From Streptomyces fumigatiscleroticus (lineage in GTDB: Bacteria > Actinomycetota > Actinomycetes > Streptomycetales > Streptomycetaceae), in assembly GCF_014647975.1 (NCBI RefSeq), contig NZ_BMQF01000002.1:186001-250000 (forward strand): 64,000 nucleotides of DNA, in the 5' to 3' direction. Position 1 is the stretch's first letter. Every line of letters starts with the position of its first letter. The position numbers were made by a program, and so were the translations under genes. This document shows positions 1 to 6,185 of the stretch, piece after piece. The notes under the pieces were generated by a model. The model saw only the letters and a list, made by a program, of their open reading frames with translations. It was not told where the DNA came from and did no database searches.

Positions 1-760
1 GCCTCGCCAGGGCCTCGTCGTAGCGGTGGAGGATCAGGTCGGCCATCGCCGGGTGGGTGCCCAGGGGGGACGAGGCGATCCAGGGGGTCGCCTCCGCGGA
101 CTCCGTGGCGAAGCGGCCGGGGGCGGTGAAGTAGGCGGCCACGGCGACGCGGTGGCGGCCCCGGGCGGTCAGGGCGCGGACGGCCTCGGGGACAGTGGGC
201 GCGGCGGCGGAGGCGTAGGCCGGGACGACGGGGACGCCGAGGCGGTCGGCCAGGAGGCGGGCGGTACGGCCGGTGTCGATCCGGGACTCGGGGTCGCGGG
301 AGCCGGCGGCGGCGAGGACCACACCGCCGCTGCGGCGCTCGGTGCCGTCCCAGCCGGCCTCGACGAGACGGGCGTGCAGGGCCTCGACCAGCAGCGGGTG
401 CGGGCCGAGCGGGGCGGCCACGCGGGCGCGGACCCGGGAGGCGGCGGCCATCTCGGGGATGTCCCGCTTGACGTGGTAGCCGCGGCTGAGCAGCAGGGGC
501 ACGAGGATCGCCTCCCCCGTGCCCAGTCCGGCGAGGGTGTCGGGCAGCAGGGGGGCGTTCAGCTCGATGTGGCCCAGGTGCACGGGCAGGTGCGGGCGCA
601 GCTCGCGGACCCGGTCCAGGAGGGCCTGTACGGTGCTCAGCGCACGCGGGTCGCGGCTGCCGTGCGCGACGACGACCAGGGCCGGGGGGCCGGGGCGGCG
701 CCTGCCGTCGAGCCCGACGAGGCCGGGCCGGCCGGCGAGCTGAGTGGTGATCCGGTTCAT
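1..760 (-). CDS. Sirohydrochlorin chelatase (CbiX/SirB family), 3' end beyond window
   Basis: The protein would insert a metal into sirohydrochlorin; beside nitrite reductase genes the likely product is siroheme, the NirB cofactor. Reading the minus strand from the ATG at 760, residues 28-37 read LVVVAHGSRD, the family signature with its active-site histidine (H33). A second, similar half begins near VVLAAAGSRDPESR, where the histidine is replaced, as is usual for the duplicated CbiX fold. A GGGAGAG ribosome site precedes the ATG. The reading frame stays open to base 1, so the C-terminus is missing. The iron versus cobalt choice cannot be read from sequence; iron is inferred from the neighbours. 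Confidence 0.85.
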   Translation of the reverse strand, partial: MNRITTQLAGRPGLVGLDGRRRPGPPALVVVAHGSRDPRALSTVQALLDRVRELRPHLPVHLGHIELNAPLLPDTLAGLGTGEAILVPLLLSRGYHVKRDIPEMAAASRVRARVAAPLGPHPLLVEALHARLVEAGWDGTERRSGGVVLAAAGSRDPESRIDTGRTARLLADRLGVPVVPAYASAAAPTVPEAVRALTARGRHRVAVAAYFTAPGRFATESAEATPWIASSPLGTHPAMADLILHRYDEALAR

Positions 761-1064
761 GATGTGCGCCGTACTCTCCCAAGGGGCCACCGGGGACATG
801 GACTCGTTGCGAGGAGCGTTCGCCCTGCGCGTCGTACCCGTCGCCGTCATGCAGTGATGGTGGCGGGGGCAGGTTGCCGTCCCGTTGCACGGGCATGACG
901 GGTCTTTTCCGGCGGTTCACGGTGGGGTGGGTGCCGTGTGTGAGCCGTCGTGACCTGCCGTTTCGTGATCGGGCGTGAGCCTGGTCACAGAGGGGGCGGC
1001 GAACCGGACGGCCCGGTGTTCACGTCCCTGACTGTCGAGTACCGACCGGGGAGGGACCGTTCCG
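761..1064. other. Divergent intergenic region
   Basis: These 304 bases separate the divergent chelatase and SanA/DUF218 genes and should hold both promoters. I see no plausible coding frame. A short inverted repeat (CCCGT-TGC-ACGGG) lies near 881-893. I found no 11-bp-phased GlnR-like boxes like those before narB and the nir operon. Confidence 0.5.
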
Positions 1065-1751
1065 ATGCGCCGCCCGAGACTTCGCAGACCGCGTCTTCCG
1101 CGTACCCGCGCCGGGTGGCGGCGGCTGGTGCAGGGGGTGATGGCCGTCTGTGTGCTGGCCCTGCTGCCGGCGACCTGGCTGCACCTGACGACCGGCGGCC
1201 GGCTGCGCACCGAGGCCGACGTGCCCCGTACCGAGGTCGCCGTCGTCTTCGGCGCCGGGCTGTGGGAGGGCGAACCGTCGCCGTACCTCGCGCACCGGCT
1301 GGACGCGGCGGCGCGGCTGTACCGCGCGGGCCGGATCGAGGTGGTGCTGGTCACCGGCGACAACAGCCGCGAGGACTACGACGAGCCGGACGCCATGCGC
1401 ACCTATCTGACCCGGCACGGCGTGCCGGACGAACGGATCGTCAGCGACTACGCCGGTTTCGACACCTGGGACTCCTGCGTCCGCGCGAAGAAGGTGTTCG
1501 GCGTCGACCGGGCCGTCCTGATCAGCCAGGGCTTCCACATCCGGCGCGCGGTGGCGCTGTGCGAGGCGGCGGGCGTGACGTCGTACGGCGTCGGGGTCGC
1601 CGACCGGAAGGACATGACCTGGTACTACGGGGGCGTCCGGGAGGTCCTCGCGGCGGGCAAGGCGGCGCTGGACGCGGTGTTCGAGCCCGATCCGCACTTC
1701 CTCGGCCCGAAGGAACCGGGCGTGGCGCGGGCGCTGGCCGCCGCCCGGTGA
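1065..1751 (+). CDS. SanA/YdcF-like DUF218 membrane-anchored protein
   Basis: A 228-residue protein. The basic N-terminus is followed by one hydrophobic segment (about residues 25-42, VMAVCVLALLPATWLHL), so it is probably anchored in the membrane with the domain outside. The DUF218 core starts at TEVAVVFGAGLWEG and contains LVTGDNS, an acidic-rich YDEPDAM stretch and ISQGFHIRRA, all matching the SanA/YdcF family. E. coli SanA affects envelope permeability to vancomycin; the biochemical activity is not established. GGGAGG upstream supports this ATG. It reads toward narB, with a 100-bp gap holding the narB operator. Confidence 0.85.
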   Translation: MRRPRLRRPRLPRTRAGWRRLVQGVMAVCVLALLPATWLHLTTGGRLRTEADVPRTEVAVVFGAGLWEGEPSPYLAHRLDAAARLYRAGRIEVVLVTGDNSREDYDEPDAMRTYLTRHGVPDERIVSDYAGFDTWDSCVRAKKVFGVDRAVLISQGFHIRRAVALCEAAGVTSYGVGVADRKDMTWYYGGVREVLAAGKAALDAVFEPDPHFLGPKEPGVARALAAAR

Positions 1752-1790
1752 ACATCCTCACGGCGCGGGTGCGGCGGCGGGGAGGCCGCC

Positions 1791-1828
1791 GTCCCGGCCG
1801 TGTAACAGGGGCCGCCCGGGCACGTAAC
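1791..1828 (+). promoter_or_regulatory. GlnR-like operator upstream of narB
   Basis: Four pentamers in 11-bp phase: GTCCC (1791-1795), GTAAC (1802-1806), CGCCC (1813-1817) and GTAAC (1824-1828), each separated by 6 bases. The published Streptomyces GlnR pattern is gTnAc-n6-GaAAc repeated; the GTAAC boxes fit and the others are weak. The last GTAAC ends 23 bases before the narB ATG, exactly as in front of the nir operon, and both continue with GTAACAC-n5-CCGCACGCT. Assignment to GlnR is inference. Confidence 0.5.
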
Positions 1829-1851
1829 ACGCTCGCCGCACGCTGAGGAGC

Positions 1852-4011
1852 ATGCAGACCTCCGCGACGCCCACGCACTGCCCGTACTGCGCCCTCCAGT
1901 GCGGGATGAACCTGTCGCCCGCCGCCGGCGGGAGGGTCGAGGTGACCGAGCGCGCGGACTTCCCGGTGAACCGGGGCGCGCTGTGCGGCAAGGGGCGTAC
2001 GGCACCGGAGGTGCTCGCGGCGGGTGTCCGGCTGACCTCCCCGCTGGTGCGCTCCGGGGACGGGGACGGCACGCTGGTGCCCGCCTCCTGGGAGGAGGCG
2101 CTGGACCGGATCGCCCGGGGTCTCGCCGGCACGCGCGCCCGGCACGGCGCGGACGCGGTCGGCGTGTTCGGCGGGGGCGGGCTGACCAACGAGAAGGCGT
2201 ACGCGCTGGGCAAGTTCGCACGCGTCGTGCTGGGCACCTCCCAGATCGACTACAACGGGCGGTTCTGCATGTCATCGGCGGCCGCCGCCGGCACCAGGGC
2301 GTTCGGGCTGGACCGGGGGCTGCCGTTCCCGCTGGAGGACATCCCGAAGACGGGTTGCGTGATCCTCGTCGGGTCCAACCCGGCGGAGACGATGCCGCCG
2401 TCGCTGCGCTACTTCACCGAGCTGAAGGAGAACGGCGGCACGCTGATCGTCGTCGATCCGCGCCGCACCAGGACGGCCGAGCAGGCCGATCTGCACCTGG
2501 CGCCCCGGCCGGGCACGGACCTGGCGCTGGCGCTGGGCCTGCTGCACCTGGTGGTGGCCGAGGGGCGGACGGACGAGGCGTACATCCGGGAGCGCACCAC
2601 CGGCTGGGAGGAGGCGCGGGCGGCGGCGATGGCGCACTGGCCGGAGTACGTGGAGCGGATCACGGGCGTGCCCGTGCCCCAGCTGCGCGAGGCCGTACGG
2701 CTGTTCTGCGAGCCCGAGGCCGCGATGGTGCTCACCGCGCGCGGCCCCGAGCAGCAGTCCAAGGGCACCGACACGGTGGGCGCGTGGATCGATCTCTGCC
2801 TGGCGACGGGGCGGGCCGGACGTCCTCTGTCGGGGTACGGCTGTCTGACCGGGCAGGGCAACGGACAGGGCGGACGTGAACACGGCCAGAAGGCCGACCA
2901 GCTGCCGGGCTACCGCAAGCTGACGGACCCGGCGGCGCGACGGCACGTGGCCGAGGTGTGGGGCGTGGACCCCGACTCGCTGCCGGGTCCGGGCCGCAGC
3001 GCCTACGAACTCCTCGACGCCCTCGGCCGGGACGTCCGGGCGCTGCTGCTGATGGGCTCCAACCCGGTGGTCTCGGCGCCGCGCGCCGCGCATGTCGAGG
3101 AGCGCATCCGGTCGCTGGACTTCCTGGCCGTCTGCGACGTGGTGCTGTCGGAGACGGCGGCGCTCGCGGATGTCGTCCTGCCGGTCACCCAGTGGGCCGA
3201 GGAGACGGGCACCACCACCAGCCTGGAGGGCCGGGTGCTGCTGCGGCGCCGTGCGGTCACGCCGCCGCCCGGCGTCCGCAGCGACCTGGAGGTCCTGCAC
3301 GAACTGGCCGCCCGGCTGGGCGTGGAGAAGGGCTTCCCGACGGACGCGGAGGAGGTCTTCGAGGAGCTGCGCCGGGCGAGCGCGGGCGGGCCCGCGGACT
3401 ACTCCGGGATCACCTACCGCAGGCTGGCCGAGGAGCAGGGGGTGTTCTGGCCGTGCCCGGCGACGGCGACGACGGCAGAAGCGGCGACGACGGCAGGAGC
3501 GGCGATGGCGGCAGGAGCGGCGGTGGCGGACACCACGGCCGCAGTCCACCCCGGCACGCCCCGCCTCTTCCTCGACCGGTTCGCCACCGAGGACGGGCGG
3601 GCCCGGTTCGCCGCCGTGTCGCACCGGCCGGTCGCCGAGGAACCGGACGAGGAGTACCCGGTGCTGCTGACCACGGGACGGGTGGTGTCCCAGTACCAGT
3701 CCGGCGCGCAGACCCGGCGGGTGGCGGAGCTGAACGCCGCCGCGCCCGGCCCGTTCGTGGAGCTGCACCCGCGGCTGGCGGCGCGGCTCGGGGCGGCCGA
3801 GGGCGATCCGGTGGCCGTGGTCTCCCGCCGGGGCCGGGCGGTGGCACCGGCGCGGATCACGGACTCGATCCGCCCCGACACCGTGTTCATGCCCTTCCAC
3901 TGGCCCGGCGAGGGCCGCGCCAACACCCTGACCAACCCGGCGCTCGACCCCACCTCGCGCATGCCGGAGTTCAAGGCGTGCGCGGTCCGGCTGGAGGCGG
4001 TACGGGGGTGA
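1852..4011 (+). CDS. narB: Assimilatory nitrate reductase catalytic subunit (molybdopterin oxidoreductase)
   Basis: Reduces nitrate to nitrite in the cytoplasm, feeding the NirBD system encoded 6 kb downstream. Of 719 residues, the N-terminus carries the [4Fe-4S] motif C10-x2-C13-x3-C17 with C45 in ALCGKG, followed by the bis-MGD molybdopterin oxidoreductase fold (YNGRFCMSSA, LVGSNPAETMP, LMGSNPVVSAP, LPVTQWAEETGT). The C-terminal molydop-binding domain starts near LTTGRVVSQYQSGAQTR. No Tat signal is present, consistent with the assimilatory type. Residues about 539-559 are an Ala/Thr-rich linker encoded by an 18-bp tandem repeat. GAGGAG precedes the ATG. A formate dehydrogenase-like role is the alternative, but the upstream operator shared with nir favours nitrate. 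Confidence 0.88.
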   Translation: MQTSATPTHCPYCALQCGMNLSPAAGGRVEVTERADFPVNRGALCGKGRTAPEVLAAGVRLTSPLVRSGDGDGTLVPASWEEALDRIARGLAGTRARHGADAVGVFGGGGLTNEKAYALGKFARVVLGTSQIDYNGRFCMSSAAAAGTRAFGLDRGLPFPLEDIPKTGCVILVGSNPAETMPPSLRYFTELKENGGTLIVVDPRRTRTAEQADLHLAPRPGTDLALALGLLHLVVAEGRTDEAYIRERTTGWEEARAAAMAHWPEYVERITGVPVPQLREAVRLFCEPEAAMVLTARGPEQQSKGTDTVGAWIDLCLATGRAGRPLSGYGCLTGQGNGQGGREHGQKADQLPGYRKLTDPAARRHVAEVWGVDPDSLPGPGRSAYELLDALGRDVRALLLMGSNPVVSAPRAAHVEERIRSLDFLAVCDVVLSETAALADVVLPVTQWAEETGTTTSLEGRVLLRRRAVTPPPGVRSDLEVLHELAARLGVEKGFPTDAEEVFEELRRASAGGPADYSGITYRRLAEEQGVFWPCPATATTAEAATTAGAAMAAGAAVADTTAAVHPGTPRLFLDRFATEDGRARFAAVSHRPVAEEPDEEYPVLLTTGRVVSQYQSGAQTRRVAELNAAAPGPFVELHPRLAARLGAAEGDPVAVVSRRGRAVAPARITDSIRPDTVFMPFHWPGEGRANTLTNPALDPTSRMPEFKACAVRLEAVRG
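3468..3530 (+). repeat. 18-bp tandem repeat inside narB
   Basis: Three and a half copies of an 18-bp unit (GACGACGGCAGRAGCGGC) at 3468-3485, 3486-3503, 3504-3521 and a partial copy at 3522-3530. The unit is a multiple of three, so copy-number change would keep the frame. It encodes the Ala/Thr/Gly-rich linker between the molybdopterin domain and the C-terminal domain. Confidence 0.85.
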
Positions 4012-4047
4012 GCGCCGGTGCCCGGCGCCCGCCCGGCGCCCGCCCCT

Positions 4048-4290
4048 TCACAGCCCGGCGATGAGCCTGACCACGGTGACGGTCAGCACGGATCCGGAGA
4101 CGTAGTACAGGACGAAGGCGCCGGTGACGGTGGCCTCCCGCCGGTCACGCTCGTCGCCGACGGCGGTCGAGCCATGGCCGTACGGATCACGGCCGACGGT
4201 CCGTTCCATCTCGGCCCGGAACGCCTCGGCGTTCCCCATCTTGGCCAGAGCGTCGTCGGCCGGTGAGGCGTAGGTGATGCGGTGACTCAA
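4048..4290 (-). CDS. RelE/ParE-like toxin candidate
   Basis: An 80-residue protein with the RelE/ParE layout: an N-terminal strand and helix (ITYASPADDALAKM), a second helix, an xDPYGHG turn, then strands with charged residues (ERDRREATV) and a C-terminal strand pair FVLYYVSGSVLTVTVVRLI that matches the usual gYRviYxvxdxxvxVlrv pattern. It starts inside the stop codon of the gene at 4287-4535 (ATGA overlap), the antitoxin-first layout of type II modules. RelE/ParE toxins cut ribosome-bound mRNA or poison gyrase. The hydrophobic C-terminus could also be read as one membrane segment, so the call is moderate. Confidence 0.55.
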   Translation of the reverse strand: MSHRITYASPADDALAKMGNAEAFRAEMERTVGRDPYGHGSTAVGDERDRREATVTGAFVLYYVSGSVLTVTVVRLIAGL

Positions 4291-4535
4291 GCGGCGCCCC
4301 GCCTCTCGGCCTCGTCGGCGGCGAGCCGGTCCAGCAGCGCGTCCGCCTCCGGGTCGGGCACGGCCTCCAGCATCCAGTGCCGCATGACGGCGTGGATGTC
4401 GTGCACTCCGGCGTCGTTGATGGCCCGGTCGAAGTCGGCCCGCCGTTCTTCGGGGAGCGCGGCGCGGATGTCGGGGATGCTGTTGGGCACTCTCACTTCG
4501 ACGCCGTTGACGAAGGTCTTGAGCGGCTCGGCCAT
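4287..4535 (-). CDS. Small acidic protein, antitoxin candidate
   Basis: An 82-residue acidic protein starting at the ATG at 4535, preceded by AGGAGGG. The first strand TFVNGVEVRVPNSI is followed by helices (DIRAALPEERRADFDRAINDAG, then a helix containing IHAVMRHWMLEAV and a charged C-terminal helix). It lies first in a two-gene operon with the RelE/ParE-like gene and overlaps it by four bases. I see no recognisable DNA-binding motif. Position, size and charge suggest an antitoxin; the family itself is not recognised, although Streptomyces has similar small proteins. The codon use matches its neighbours. Confidence 0.6.
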   Translation of the reverse strand: MAEPLKTFVNGVEVRVPNSIPDIRAALPEERRADFDRAINDAGVHDIHAVMRHWMLEAVPDPEADALLDRLAADEAERRGAA

Positions 4536-4834
4536 CGTCGCCCTCCTGGGTAGCCGGGATGCGCCGGGCTCACGGTAGTGGGCGACCGCCGCGGACGCCC
4601 GGGTGGCCGGCGTCGTCGTCACTCGCGTGTCCCAGTGCCGAGGGACGCGTTCGCCGACCGGGGCGGTGCCGTGCCATACGCCGGTGACCTGCCGAAACGC
4701 ATCCCGTGGAGGTCTTCGGCCGTTCTGGTCGGCACCCGTTCTCCGCATTCCTGACCGCTCGTCGGGAGGCGGGTTGCGGCCGGTGCCGCTTACCTCGGCA
4801 GGGCAGGGCCCACCGAAGAGCTCGAGGAGCACCG

Positions 4835-5365
4835 ATGCGACGCACCGCCCGCCCGCTGACCGGTACCGCGCTCGCCGTCGCCGCGGTGGGCCTGCTCGCC
4901 GCGCCCGCGTACGGCGCCGGCGCCACGGACGCCGGCGGCCTGGAGGTGTACCCGTCCTCCGCCGTCCCGGGCGAGCGGATCACGGTGAACACCACGGCGT
5001 GCGGCGACGGCGGTACGGCGGCGGGCGACGCCGGCGCGGTCGGCGGCGGTTCCTTCACCCTGGCGCCGACCGCGCACGAGGGCGACGCCGTCGGGCAGTT
5101 CCGGGTGCCGCCGGGCGCGCAGCCGGGAACGTACGAGATCACCGCCGTCTGCGCCGAGGGCGGCCGGCGGGCGAGAGGCGATCTGGTGCTGACGCTGACC
5201 TCCGCGCGCGGGCAGGTGCACCCCCGGGGGAGCGTGAAGACGGGGGTCGGCGGCGCCCTTGGCCCCGATCCCGTACAGACCGCGGCGGGCGTGGCGGCCC
5301 TCGCCGTCGCCGCCGCGGGCGGTACCTGGCTCCTGCACCGCCGGGCGAGAGGCGACGGGATCTGA
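4835..5365 (+). CDS. Exported, membrane-anchored protein paired with sortase
   Basis: A 176-residue protein beginning MRRTARPLTGTALAVAAVGLLAAPAYG, a typical signal peptide cleaved after an Ala-x-Ala-like site. The middle is a beta-rich extracellular domain (LEVYPSSAVPGERITVNTTACG ... GTYEITAVCAEG) with two cysteines likely to pair. The C-terminus has a hydrophobic helix (TAAGVAALAVAAAGGTWLL) followed by HRRARGDG, so it stays in the membrane. No LPxTG motif is visible. GAGGAGC precedes this ATG; an upstream in-frame start at 4706 would destroy the signal peptide. It sits 112 bases before a class F sortase gene, an arrangement common in Streptomyces. Ligand unknown. Confidence 0.8.
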   Translation: MRRTARPLTGTALAVAAVGLLAAPAYGAGATDAGGLEVYPSSAVPGERITVNTTACGDGGTAAGDAGAVGGGSFTLAPTAHEGDAVGQFRVPPGAQPGTYEITAVCAEGGRRARGDLVLTLTSARGQVHPRGSVKTGVGGALGPDPVQTAAGVAALAVAAAGGTWLLHRRARGDGI

Positions 5366-5477
5366 ACGGGCACCCTCCGCTGTCCGTCCGCCGGTACCGC
5401 ACGTCCCCTCCCCCTCCGGGCCCACCGCCCCTCGTGGCCCGGAGGGGGCACGGGACGGCAGGAAAGGGGCCGCCGCC

Positions 5478-6110
5478 GTGCGCAGGCTCGCCAACACCGT
5501 CACCACGAACACCGCCATAGCGGCCGTCTCCATGACCGCCCTGTGCACCGGTGCCTGGCTGCTGGGCGGCACCGGCCCCCCGGCACCGCCGCAGCCGTCC
5601 GCCGCGCAGGCCCGTTCCGGACGGGACGGCGAGCCGGCCGCGGCCCGGGCGCTGCCGCCCTCCCCTCCCGACCGGATCCGTGTCCCGGCGATCCGTGTCG
5701 ACGCCCCGCTCATGGGCCGCGGCCTCACCCCGTCCGGCAGCCTCGACGTCCCGCCCGCCGCGCGGAAGAACCTCGCCGGCTGGTACGAGGCCGGCACCAC
5801 CCCCGGCGAGACGGGCACCGCGATCGTCGCCGGACACGTCGACAACGCCGACGGCCCCGCCGTCTTCTACCGCCTGGGCGCCCTGCGCAAGGGCAGCCGC
5901 ATCGAGGTGGACCGGCGCGACGGGACCACCGTCCTCTTCACCGTGGACGCCGTGGAGGTGTACGACGCCCGCCGCTTCCCCGACGAGAAGGTGTACGGCG
6001 CCGCCCCCCGCCCCGAGCTGCGGGTGATCACCTGCGGCGGGGGCTGGTCCCCGGCGACCGGCTACCGCGGGAACGTGGTCGTCTTCGCGCATCTGACCGG
6101 CAGCCGCTGA
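5478..6110 (+). CDS. Class F sortase
   Basis: A 210-residue membrane-anchored cysteine transpeptidase. The GTG at 5478 gives an N-terminal anchor (NTAIAAVSMTALCTGAWLLGG), an Ala/Pro-rich spacer, then the sortase barrel. Catalytic residues are visible: His in IVAGHVDN, Cys in VITCGGG, and Arg in YRGNVVVFA. Class F enzymes of actinobacteria usually recognise LPxTG-like substrates, but the adjacent exported protein lacks one, so its substrate is unclear. AGGAAAGGGG upstream supports the GTG; an earlier frame-open start at 5259 lies inside the preceding gene. Confidence 0.85.
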   Translation: MRRLANTVTTNTAIAAVSMTALCTGAWLLGGTGPPAPPQPSAAQARSGRDGEPAAARALPPSPPDRIRVPAIRVDAPLMGRGLTPSGSLDVPPAARKNLAGWYEAGTTPGETGTAIVAGHVDNADGPAVFYRLGALRKGSRIEVDRRDGTTVLFTVDAVEVYDARRFPDEKVYGAAPRPELRVITCGGGWSPATGYRGNVVVFAHLTGSR

Positions 6111-6185
6111 GGCCCTCCGCCCGGATCACGGCATCGGAACGGTCAACTTGCAGCAGAAGTGCTCCGGATGGCAGATGATCGGTAC

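Noticed and set aside
4706..4834. Upstream in-frame start of the exported protein
   Set aside because: It would bury the signal peptide and has no ribosome site; ATG 4835 follows GAGGAGC.
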